This document shows, one piece after another, positions 1 through 10,245 of a DNA stretch of 64,000 nt (position 1 is the stretch's first letter; every line of letters begins with the position of its first letter). Below the pieces are notes generated by a model. The model did not search any database and had not been told where the DNA came from. It worked only from the letters and a program-made list of their open reading frames with translations. A program made the translations under genes and the position numbers. The stretch is from Symsagittifera roscoffensis (taxonomy: Eukaryota; Xenacoelomorpha; Acoela; Convolutidae). The stretch covers positions 73,601,345 to 73,665,344 of the forward strand of contig NC_087065.1 of assembly GCF_963678635.1 (NCBI RefSeq), read 5' to 3'.

Positions 1-1984
1 ATCTTGATGATTAAGCCACTATAGAACTCGTGTTCCTCCGTTTGGCTCATGTCTTCTTCATCCGGACTTTTCATGCCTTGTTTGTATGTCGTGCAATCCA
101 CCACGTGATGATCCGCTGATCCGCAGTTTGCGCATGACCATCTCTCAGCTTGTACCATGACGACCTTTGTTGTTGGGCTCCCCCTTGCACATTCCCTCCC
201 TCTGAGTACGAGTACTTATTCGGTTTCATCAACATGTACTCCCTTGACTTTTATCTCATCTCTTCCGGGGTTGGTGCATTATCTTTTGAAAGTGTATAAT
301 ACGTTGCCAACATCGTTCTCAAATCGTCACTTTTTACCCCGTCGATGAACTTCGAGGCGATGCTAAAATTGCTCCTGTTTGTCGATTCTTCCGGGCCACT
401 CTTTCTTCTCAGGCTCTCAAGATCACCCAGGAACCGGTCGATTGACTCGTCGTCCCTCAGTCTTCTTTTTTCAAGTCTAATCATAGCTTGGTGGCCCTTC
501 ATCCCTGATCCGAATCGATTTAACAGTATTTCGAATATCTTATCTGCCGTATCACGTTCATCTTCCTTCTTCGCCCCTACGAAATTCAACGCTGTGCCCT
601 CTAGATTAATCAGTATTGCTGTGCAGGCCTGTCTTTCGTCATTCAAGTTGTCCTGTTCTAAGTGTAGTCTCAAGACTTCCACCCATGTGTCAATGCAGCC
701 ATCCGAGTCGTCTTTGAACTCTTTGGGTTTCTTTAAGGTCTTCCTGGATTTACTACTTCCTCTATCACTCGAGTCAGTGTTCCTTGTCGCGAACGCCTCC
801 GGTGTCATGTTCATCATCTCCCAGGTGCTTGCCCATGTCATGGCGTCGGGTGCTGCATTAGTGTTCGTAATTAAGTCCTCTCGTGCATTCTTAGCATTTG
901 AGGTTGCACCCTTCTTGATGGTCTTAGACCCCCTGCCCCTGTGCTCGGTGCAATCCAGGGTAACGGTGTAGGCTCCCGTTTATTCCGTTGCGGCTCTGTG
1001 AAGTCAACGCTGTTGCCTTGCGGTCTATCTGCTACCAGCTTGTCTAGCGTTCTAGAGTTTCTCAAGAGAGCATCCAGTTTGGACTGTGTGGCATAAGAAC
1101 TTTCTGCTTGGTCTCTGCTCATTGTGTCCATTCTCGTCTCTAGATTCCACAACTTTTCGTTCACAGTGTCGTACCGTTGCTTTATATCCTGCATGACCTT
1201 TTTCATATAATTCTCACGCTCTTTTTCGGTGGCCTCTACTTTGTCTGACATCTGCTGTAACTTTTCATCTGTCGCCCTTGCCAGGTTGAAGCAATTGTCC
1301 AGGTCCTAGTTCTTGTTGTATCGTATTTCCTTTTTTAGCATTTGTCGATCCTCTCCGCTGCACCTCAATTTTTTGTCGATTTGCTCCAACTTTGTCATCA
1401 AGTCGCCCAGCTCGAGAGAAGTTATTTTTTCATGGTTAGCTGTTGCCCCACTTTTGATCTGCTCATCGTCTTGTTTGGCCTCTGTTGTTATTGCAGAAAC
1501 TGTTCCAAATGTTTTGCTTTTCTCGGTCGTTGGTACCAGCTCCTCCTTCTCTCTTGGTTTCATTCCGACCATCGCTGCAATCTTCTCTGTGGACGACATT
1601 TTTTTTTGTTTGAGAATCATCTTTTATCGTTTCCGGCGTGTTACTTGTTGTGTCTTCAGTATCAATTGATGAAAACTCTATCGTCTTCTTCTCTTGTTCT
1701 TCCGCATTCGGCATTAATGTTGATTCCGTTGTTTTTCTTTCCACCTCGTCAACACTCTGATCTGGTGTCTCAAGATCGACTTCTATAGCAGGTACAGTTG
1801 GTCCTTCCACAGTGCTTTCTTTCGTCTTGTGTTCCTGTGCGCTTCTTGTCTTGAACAAGTTCACTGAAAAGTTCTTTCTCATTACTTTCGGATCCGACAG
1901 TGTTGTTCTTCGTTGCGACGAGTTATGATTTTTCTTCGACTCTTGAACTCTCTCATCTGCTATCGGTATCCTACTTCGCCTCAT
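1..1984 (-). pseudogene. gag: Broken gag of element A
   Basis: Four consecutive reading-frame segments (about 1984-1463, 1620-1306, 1251-871 and 841-251) match, in order, successive parts of the intact gag at 49496-51517. Shared stretches include METRM-type coiled-coil residues in the middle and a Retrotrans_gag-like core (GCIDTWVEV, NRFGSGMKGHQAM, FIDGVKSDDLRTM) in the segment 251-841. The zinc-knuckle equivalent lies within the first ~200 bases. Several frame changes are needed to follow it, so it cannot make a full Gag. The last codons before the window edge differ from the intact copy: its terminal Cys-stop is not kept. This is a retroelement capsid/nucleocapsid gene and not a host gene. 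Confidence 0.85.
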
Positions 1985-2159
1985 GATTTTTATATACAAT
2001 TTTCTTTGTTTACAATATTAATATTTAAAAGTTTCTATTATAAAATTTTAAATAAAAATCTAAAAAGTTTTCCTAATTCTCCTAATAAAAAATCATTCGA
2101 GTCGTAATCTTAATAGTGTGGACTTTTTGCTGTTTTTGATCGTTCTGACTGGTTCCTGA

Positions 2160-2890
2160 TGCTTTTACTCAAGTGTTGGTACACCTCGTACTGTCTCAAG
2201 ACCTCTTTGTTCTAGTATTGGGACACTTCACACTGTTCCAAGACCTTCCGTTCAAGTGTTGGGACACTTCACACTGTCGCAACACCCTTCGTCCTACTGT
2301 TGGGACACTTCACACTGTCCCAAGACCTAGTGTTGAGACACCTCGCACTGTCCCAGGACTTTACCCTCAAGTGTTGGGACACTTCGCTCGGTCCCAAGAC
2401 CACCCACTCAAGCGTTGGAACCCTTCTCACCGTCCCAAGACCGTCGTCCTAGTGTTAAGACACTTCCTACTGTCCCAGGACCTAGTGTTGGGACACCTCG
2501 CACTGTCCCAAGACCTCTCGCTCCAGTGTTTGGACACTTCGCACTGCCCCAAGACCCTTCGTCCAAAAGTTGGGACACATCGTACTGTCCCAATACCTCT
2601 CACTCAAGTGTTGGGACACTTTGCACTGTCCTTAGACCTCCCACTCAAGTGTTGGGACACCTCGCACTGTTCCAAGACTACCTGTTCAAGCGTTGGGATA
2701 CCTCGTACTGTTCCAAGACCTCTCACTCAAATGTTGGGACACCTCGCACTGTCCCAAGACCCCTCACTCAAGCGTTGGGATACTTCGCACTGTCCCAGGA
2801 CCCCTCACTCAAGTGCTGGAAAACCTCGCACTGTCCCAAGACCTTGTTACAGTCGGATCTCTTGTTCTTCGGTGTTGGAACACTTAGATC
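2160..2890. repeat. Leader minisatellite of element A
   Basis: An irregular tandem repeat built on the words TGTTGGGACAC, CTCGCACTGTCCCAAGACC and CACTCAAG. It gives longer units of roughly 60 bp, about a dozen imperfect copies. It occupies the same place (leader, between gag and LTR) as the 14-bp repeat at 51702-52330 of the intact element and shares the core TGTCCCAAGAC. The long plus-strand reading frame across it is a by-product of the repeat period. Confidence 0.85.
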
Positions 2891-4467
2891 ACTATCCCTG
2901 GTACCACCACTTGAGCTCTAGTGTTAAAAATTCCCCAAAACCCAATTTTACTGACCAAAAGTTTTACCTATTAGCCCCCCTGTATTTACCTCCCTTTATT
3001 AATCCGTTACAAGTCGAAACACGACTTGTTTTTAAGTGTCTCGTGGTCGACTATTCGTCAAAAACCGATAAAATTAGTTCCAAAAACGTAAAAATTTAAG
3101 CGAGAAAAATGATGAAAAACAGAAAGATGATCACACCTAAGACTCAAAGGTGACCAATGTCGTCGTTTCGTTAAAAAAATGTCTGGTACCTGATTGTCAC
3201 GCGTTTTCCTCCCCCCTACTAACGACCTTATGGGGTATTCTCCTTTCGGGTTTCAAAAACTATCTATTTCCTACCTCCCCACCAAATCCGATCAGGTTAC
3301 CTACCTTTATTCGATCTTAAATTTTGATATCCTCGCGTTGCAACTCTTGTTCTGGGTCTAGAGATGAATCTTTGTAGACTCTGGTTATACTAATGTAACT
3401 AAATCGACGATATCGATTGTGTAGTTTCTATAATGTGTCCCCCCTTTTTTCAATTTGCAACCGCCAACCTCTAACTTAATCAGCCCCCTTCTAACCTCCC
3501 CCTATTTAGCCCCCCTCTTAAGCCGAAAATTACCTTAAGGGCGATGGGTGCTAAACCTCTAGAGAGAAAACCGTAGAACCTGTTTCCAAGCTCTGCTCAA
3601 GTAAAAACGTATCCTCAAAACAGTGGGTATCCGCTTATCCATTTTTACACTTTTTTCCTATAAAGTAATGTGGATTCTAACGATACCCGATTGACCAAAC
3701 AGAACACCTCAGTGAGTCCTTCTCTGTTTGTTCTGATTCCGTGCTGGTTGTCTCCTTGGCGTGTCCAGCACCACTCTCCAGCACCACTTTCCCACTTGGC
3801 TAGTCACCTGTTCCATTCAAGTCTCCTAGTGGTCCGTCGATTGACTAAACAGAACACCCTTGTGTGCCCCTCTCTGTTAGTTCTTGCCCGTGCTGGATGT
3901 CTCTTTGGTTTTTCCAGCACTTCTTGGGTCCCCTTCCTGAGAACCTCTTTCCCACGTGGCTGGTCACCTGTTCCAGTCAAGTCTCTTAGTGGTCCGGTGA
4001 AGTTGCAAGCTATCTGAAAAACCATAACAACGCCCTACAATTGGGCACCTGTATAAAGTTGCTGATTTGATCGAAACGATCGGTCTCATTGGAAAACAGT
4101 GTGGGTATACTATTTTAATTAAATTAAAAGTTTGATCCACCCAACCTGGAAGTCAAAGCCACTGTCCTTTTTATGTTTTATGGTTTTTTGTTCCTTTTTC
4201 TATTCTTTTTTGGTTTTTTTTTGTTTTGCTTTTTGTCTTTTACTCGTTTTTTGTCCCCCTAGTTACCCCCCCCCTTTACTCGGTTAGCTAGGCCTTGTTC
4301 GGAGAGAGTACCAAGAAATTTTCTCGAGTTTTCTTAAAAAGCTATCACGGTACAACGGTAAGGTTTACACGTTCCCGCTGAACCGTACCACTGGTACTCT
4401 AGAATGGACATGTAGCCCGGAGCCGTGTCAAGTGGGTTTGATCCCGTATTCTTGATGTCGTCAAAAA
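2891..4467 (-). other. Untranslated leader of element A
   Basis: No gene. It is colinear with 52390-53830 of the intact element. It holds two diverged copies of a GC-richer unit containing AGTCTCCTAGTGGTCCG (about 3795-3840 and 3955-4000), then a better-conserved block next to the PBS (about 4290-4467). Runs of C (for example near 4264-4274) and T are common in both copies. Confidence 0.7.
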
Positions 4468-4482
4468 CACCCAGGAGCGCCA
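4468..4482 (-). promoter_or_regulatory. Candidate primer-binding site of element A
   Basis: In the element sense this reads TGGCGCTCCTGGGTG and begins with the TGG expected opposite a tRNA CCA end. It sits 11 nt inside the 5' LTR. The same 15 bases occur at the same offset in the intact element (53831-53845). The conservation in an otherwise diverged copy is the main evidence. The offset is larger than the usual 0-5 nt, so the assignment is provisional. Confidence 0.55.
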
Positions 4483-4493
4483 TAAAAACACTA

Positions 4494-5272
4494 TGTAGCA
4501 GTCGCCTACTTAATTCACATATGAGGTTAAGAAAAATAGGCCCTATAACCATTGGCTCAAGAGTCAGGAACACTAACTCTTGTGTTTTTCTACCTCAAAC
4601 GTTCGGACCCACTTCGGTTCACTTGCGACATGAGACTAAAACCTTTGTTACAGATTAAAGGCCACCATCAAATTACCCCCCCACTCTAGAAAATAAGAAC
4701 GTCCCCATAATTAGGTCTCAAACTACCTAAAACACGCGAAAGCCGTTAAAAACAGGGTCGGAACAATCCGTATAGTTACTTTTTATTAGACAGTGGGACT
4801 TTGATCCATTTCAGATGGATCAACTTAAAACTCTCCTTATCTCAACATAACAAAATAAAACACACTCAAGAAATTTAAATTGGGTACTCACATACCGGCA
4901 CAGTCTAGAATTGGAGTAACTAAGTCAACCAGCAACTCTAGCATAAATGGGTAATCAAGTTTGACTCAAGAAGTTTTGATCAAATCAGTTTTAACTCAAG
5001 AAACAAGTTTTGGTTCTGGACCATTGGGAGACTTCGCTTGTCCACCTTTCCACCGAAGATTCACTCTGGTCCACTTCTAATCTAATTCTTCCTTGTTCGC
5101 GATCGCTCTGCCTTCTGTTTCGAACAAAACATCTCTACTCTCGTGTAATCTTATATCCGGAAATTGCGTCCAGTTCGAATCCAGTTCGAATTTTTGAAAG
5201 TTTTAATTTCACCCCAAAATCATGTTTCTTGCGTTGCTCAAGGTCAATTTCCAAATATTACTGACTGGCACA
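4494..5272 (-). repeat. 5' LTR of element A (779 bp)
   Basis: On the plus strand it starts TGTAGCAGTCGCC and ends CTGACTGGCACA, with TG...CA termini. It is alignable by eye to the 898-bp LTRs of the intact element through blocks such as GGCCCTATAACCATTGGCTC and GATCCATTTCAGATGGATCA, with many substitutions and deletions. A TATA-like word (TATAAGA in the element sense) lies near 5145-5155. Confidence 0.85.
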
Positions 5273-5390
5273 GTTTTTCAATTTTTTCTCTTCTATCTTT
5301 GTTTGCTCTTCAAAATTTACAAGAAATCCTTGACGACTAGTCCAATTTACAAGAAATCCTTGATTGCGATTTAACCGAACTAACTATTGA

Positions 5391-5525
5391 ATAAATATGC
5401 TTGGAGTGGACATCAAAAAAACTAAAGCAATGGGTCGAACGGGATTCCCACAATTGTGTATAAGCACACTAGTAGAATCATCAGTGACTCACTTTCTAAA
5501 CATTTCGCAATTTTCATATAACGTG
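5391..5525 (+). repeat. Upstream copy of a ~130-bp direct repeat flanking the RT element
   Basis: It begins ATAAATATGCTTGGA and ends near ATATAACG. It matches 8061-8195 at most positions by eye, including a shared block ending TCACTTTCTAAACATTTCGC. The pair brackets the decayed RT element. Confidence 0.8.
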
Positions 5526-7853
5526 CGCCGCGCAATACAAGGCGAGTTGTCAAAAACCTTAAGAAAGAGTGACAACAAAATGAAAAGTTTCGGCAATTTG
5601 GTTCTCCAAGGGAGACTGAGCGCTGCCGGGAAAGTCTTATCACAAAGGGATGCTATTGAGAGCAAAGATGGCCTTGTTACATCCGATTGGTCAAGATGGA
5701 AACCGTGAAGAATTGCTACAAGGTATTCCTCCCGAAGTCCATCCCGTGATCTTTAAGAATCTGGGCGCGAAGAGGATCTACTCAGCGGCTCGTCGGTTTC
5801 ATGGATCCTCAGGTCCATCAGGTTTAGATGCGCACAATATGAAGAAACTCTTCTGTTCCAAGAAGCACAATAGAGCCTCAGAAAGTCTTTGTGAGTCCTT
5901 AGCCGCTCCTGGAAGGAGAATATGCACCGAGTTTGTTGACCCAAAATCACTAAAATCTATATAGCATGCCGAGCAATTGCACTGAATAAAAATGATGGTA
6001 AAGGCGGCATAATGCCAATAGGCAATGGAGAGATAATCAGAAAAGTTCTCGGGAAAGCAATAGCTCAAATTTTTGGTGCCGATATTTGCTATGCAGCAGC
6101 ATCACAGCAAACCTGCGCAGGTCAAGAAGGCGGCATTGAAGCAGCAATTCATGCAGCCAGGGAGAAAATCCAGATGGAGTCCACAGAAGCCGTTTTACTG
6201 ATTGATGCTGAGAATGCTTTTAACAGACTGAATCGTCAAACCGCTTTTCTTAACATAAGGCATATATGCCCAAAAATCTGCACTTATCTTTTTAATACTT
6301 ATCGGTTGCCAGCCGGACTATTTCTAGGCAAAGGAGTAGAAATTTTATCACAGGAGGGCACCACTCAAGGAGAAAATTTAGCGATGGCATTTTATGCGCC
6401 GAGCTTGAAAAAACTCCTTGTCAGTCTAAACGAAATTGGGTGTCATCAAGAGTGGTTCGCCCGGAGGCCTTGGGAAGCTAGTTCAACTCCGTGAGTGGTT
6501 TGATTTTTTGACCAGTATCGGCCCCAAGCTTGGGTATTTTCCAAAACCGTCGAAATTTTGGTTAGTAATAAAAAGCGAGGGTCTCCGAGAGCAAGCCAAG
6601 CAGGTCTTTGAGAACACGAATATCAACATCACAAGCAAAAGATGTTCATACTTGGGAGCGACAATTGGCAGCCAGAACTTCACAAACGACTATCAATGAG
6701 ACAAAGTTGAAGAATGGTAGAATGAGTTGTCTTCGCTGGAAGCAGCGGCCAAAACGGAGCCCCATCTGGCCTATATTGCTCTGGTCAAGATGATCCAGAG
6801 TCGGTGGAATTATATAATGAGGACTATTCCAGGTTCTAAACTGCACATGCAGCCACTTGAAGTTAAAATCAGGAACGCTATTTCTCTTTTAGTCGACAGA
6901 ACTCTCAGTGAACTAGAACGGGACATCAGAGCATTGCCATGCTCAGCTGGTGCTTTAGGTCAAATAAATCCAACAGAATGTGTATCTCGTTTCTACGAAA
7001 AATATGTCAAGCTGACAAAAAAACTGAAAAACGCAATTATTGCTAAACAAGATATTAATGACTACACGAATAGAACTGGACGAGCAGAAATTTCAGGATC
7101 GAACCGTAAACATGCAAAAGAAGCCCTCGAAATTGTGTATTCCCGAAATGAGAATGAAATAAGGCGCACGCTAGACCTGCGACAGCCAAAAGGAACAACC
7201 GCATGGCTGACTTGCCTGCCATCTAGGGAGCGTAATTTTGACATGAACAGAGACGAGTTCCGAGATGCGCTATGTCTCCGTTATGGATGACACCTGAAAG
7301 GAATGGCTCAAACTTGTGATTGTGGTGTGGCAAATGATATCGAACATGCCTTGATTTGTAATTTGGGTGGTTTCGTCATAATGCGTCACAATGCTGTCCG
7401 CGTTGTCGAAGCCGACTTTTTACGAGACGTGTGTAAGGATGTGAGCGTTGAGCCCGGTCTGATCCAATTAACGGGAAATGAAGAACTTGAAAGTGGAAGC
7501 AATCTGGAAGACAATGCCAGACTGGATATTTCTTGTCGAGGTTTTTGGGCGCCGCTGCGGAAAGTGTTTCTTGACGTCCGTTTCACACACCCGAACGCTC
7601 CAAGTACTAGGAACCGAAAACTGAAGCCACACCTAAAGACTCATGAGAATCGCAAAAAAGTCAAACAAAACGACCGCGTTCTAAAGGTAGAGCATGCCTC
7701 TTTTAACCCTTGATTTTTTCGACCACCGGCGAGATGGGTGAGGAGGCAGAGCGATATCATGCTATACTGGCGGAAAAAATGAGTGAGAAGCTGAACTGTA
7801 CGTATGCGGACACTATGAATTATATCCGGAAGAAGCTCTCCTTCACCATCTTG

Positions 7854-7896
7854 CCTTGATAGCCTTGATAGCCTTGATAGCCTTGAGAGGACACCG
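7854..7896 (+). repeat. 9-bp tandem repeat inside the RT pseudogene
   Basis: The unit CCTTGATAG is repeated three times and followed by a partial fourth copy. In the ancestral frame it lengthens a hydrophobic leucine/isoleucine/alanine run near the protein end, so it is a later slippage expansion. Confidence 0.8.
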
Positions 7897-8060
7897 GAAG
7901 AAACTGCAATACACGTCCTGTAGTACCCGAGACACCGACTTAAACAATTTGTGCCGCAATAAATAAACATTTCTCATCGAATATCATTCCAGCATAGATT
8001 GTACACTTTCAATATTTCTCGATACTTTATACAGATGGTTAATTCATAACTTTTCATGTT

Positions 8061-8195
8061 ATAAATATGCTTGGAACTGGACATCAAAAAAGCCAATGCA
8101 ATAGGTCAGACGGGATTCCCACAATTGTATATAAGTGCAAAAGTAGAATCATCAGTGACTCACTTTCTAAACATTTCGCAATTTTAATATAACGC
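8061..8195 (+). repeat. Downstream copy of the ~130-bp direct repeat
   Basis: Partner of 5391-5525, in the same orientation and about 2.67 kb downstream. Between the RT element's end and this repeat there are about 70 bases with no recognisable feature. It may be a terminal repeat of the RT element or a host repeat into which the element inserted. Confidence 0.75.
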
Positions 8196-8449
8196 AAGAT
8201 AAAATAAAACGCAATATTCCAAAAATTATGAAAGAATGCTGTAGTCAGACAAATCTTAAATAAGTGGGAAAAAATAATGTAAAAAACTACCGTCAAGTAT
8301 TTTTTCTACCAACTGAATCCACAATCTTTGAACGCTGTATTTTCAATGCTTAATATGCACACTTAAAAACATACTTTTCATATTTTCCATACCGTTTCAG
8401 AAAAAAGCGATACTTTCTTTTACTTTTCCTATTATACATGGAACAAACT

Positions 8450-9440
8450 TATACAGCCTTGAAAATTGATTGTGAAATTGATGATGTCTATACCGATTAT
8501 GAAAAAGCGTTCAATCACGTCGACCATTGAAAATTGCTAATTTAGTTATATTGTCTGGGAGTTAGAGGAAAACTGTTAAAATTTGTCGGATAGTATCTTA
8601 CCAATAAAACACAAAAAGTAAGGGTTGGCGATGTTCTATCTAATCCCCGTCCTATGACCATGGGAGTAGCTCAAGGATTAATTATCGCAGCTTTTTATTT
8701 CCTTGTATACGTTAAAGATCTTCTCGAAACTTGCAAATCATCTATACCCCTTCTGTGTGCAGCTGACGCCAAATTTATATCAATAAACAATTGGAACTTA
8801 AAGTTTCAAATTGAACTATCTCGAGTCCTGAAATGGAGCGAACCTCACCGCTTATCTCTAAATTTTAATAAATGGGAGAATAATTCAAATAATTTACAGG
8901 AAAACAATTTTTGTTTTGACGGAAAAGGGATAATAAAGTCGTACAGCAACAACAATTTTGGTATTTTCATATGTAACGACCTCAAATGGAATGAAAAGTG
9001 TAATTATCTTTCAACCCATGCAATGAAATTGTTTTAATGGTAAAAGCAAACTGCAGGAATGTTCCAAAAGTTTCAAAAGTTAATCTTAATAAATCAATGA
9101 TTCTATCCAAGCTGATACACGGCAGTCAAGGTTATTCACCAAAATTTGCCAATCTAAAAACACTGGAAAACGTATTAAAAAAGGCGTTGAAATGGGTTAC
9201 TGGTCAAAGTGACTACAAAAAATCAGCGAGAGTGCAAGCTATTTCCTTTATCCTTACATATCTAATTGAAAGACTAAATCTGTCTAAACTCATGTCTAAA
9301 CTTCTAAACAACCACTATGATTGTGATATTAAAACTTTTTTGCATTTAATTTCACTTCATCGAAATACACGTTCAACAAAGCCACTACAATTTGACCATA
9401 AACTTCCCAAAGTTTCTTCACCAGGACCAAAACACTGATA
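8450..9440 (+). pseudogene. Decayed LINE-type reverse transcriptase (jockey/CR1-like)
   Basis: Short frames give, in order: YTDYEKAFNHVDH (RT motif with the catalytic D region), YLTNKTQKVRVGDVLS, a degraded GVAQGL motif, LLCAADAKF in the place of the FADD box (the second D is lost), LKWSEPHRLSLNFNKW, and a thumb/C-terminal portion (about 9037-9438) with LIHGSQGYSPKFANLKTLE. Several stops and a frameshift interrupt it. The spacing fits the RT of a LINE such as jockey or CR1. It is a different family from the element at 5391-7990. Nothing upstream looks like an endonuclease, so it is probably 5'-truncated. Confidence 0.75.
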
Positions 9441-10245
9441 AACAAAGTATCAAATCAGGTGGCTTTTCAGAACCCTGGGACTCTGGGACTTTAAAATCAT
9501 TTTCTCACAATCTTGTGGAATCTTCATTGAGAACTATAACAAACTACTCAGTGATACATGGCACTTATGACTCAAAATCAATCATATCAACTTTGGGGAC
9601 ATAAATTCCTGGCTATTGCAGCCAAAACAATAAAAATAAAAATTGGAAAAAAAACATCCGTGTCCGTACAGATTTTCTCAGCTGCAGATAAGGTCCTCTT
9701 TTTTTCCGGCTGTATTAAGTCAATTAAGGCTCTGTGATTCCATCAGGACAGTCTGCTTTCAAAGAGATAATTCAAATAAAGTATTCAAATTAAACCAGCA
9801 AGCTTGTTTCGCTGACTGGCAGCTTCTTTCAGCTTTTGAACTCGTCGATTCTGAAATTGAATGTTGGGGTTGGGATGTTAATCTCATATGTCTCATTAAT
9901 AATGGGGAAATCTCCGTTGTTTTTAATTTCTGGAATAGCCTTAGATCTCCTCATTTTTTTTAGAAAACACCCGGCGATATTTCTAACAATTATTTTGCAG
10001 AGTGACATTTTAAAACAAAATTGTGATCAAGATAATTCCAATCACCTCACGTGGCTGCTGTGCAACTTCTAGTTGACTTTGTTGGATCTGTGATAAATCT
10101 GTATATCATGCCAAGGTTCGCTCACAATAGCTCTGGTACAAGTACGCCTACCCTGTTGAAATTGCGATCGCTGCTTTATCGAGTGCTATTGCTATACCAC
10201 CACATGCTTTGACCATTTTTTGTCAAATTTTTTTGGGTGTAGATT
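9441..10245. other. No gene recognised
   Basis: Short frames at 9643-9963 and 9836-10072 show no recognisable motif and no flanking splice or promoter signals. They may be the decayed tail of the preceding LINE or unique sequence. Confidence 0.5.

Larger units (their letters stand above)
1..5272 (-). mobile_element. Element A: 5' part of an older Gypsy-type LTR retrotransposon
   Basis: A minus-strand LTR element that runs off the left edge. In element order it has a 5' LTR (4494-5272), a primer-binding site (4468-4482), a long untranslated leader with minisatellite (about 2010-4467) and a gag region (1-1984). Gag, leader blocks, PBS and LTR ends are all recognisably related to the large element at 35303-54754, so the two belong to one family. 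This copy is older: gag is broken by frameshifts and the LTR is shorter (779 against 898 bp) and clearly diverged. The pol part and the 3' LTR lie outside the window, so whether this copy also had extra ORFs cannot be seen. Confidence 0.85.
5391..7990 (+). pseudogene. Decayed reverse-transcriptase element with C-terminal endonuclease-like domain
   Basis: Reading frames along the plus strand follow one ancestral protein. An N-terminal part (about 5650-5964) holds GPSGLDA and a CTEFVDP stretch. An RT core (about 6012-6494) has QTCAGQEGG, LLIDAENAFNRLNRQ and a QEGTTQGE motif. A thumb region (about 6480-7290) follows. A C-terminal module (about 7303-7850) carries CDCG...HALIC...GG and then DNARLDIS with a downstream FLDVRF, which resembles a zinc knuckle plus PD-(D/E)XK nuclease core as in restriction-like-endonuclease non-LTR elements. 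Frameshifts and stops, for example at 7711, show it is dead. The clade is not certain. A second copy of the C-terminal module lies at 33890-34505. Confidence 0.75.

Noticed and set aside
2173-3099. 308-codon plus-strand open frame rich in GHF/SQD/VPRP words
   Set aside because: It lies across the leader minisatellite of element A, antisense to the element, and its openness follows from the repeat.
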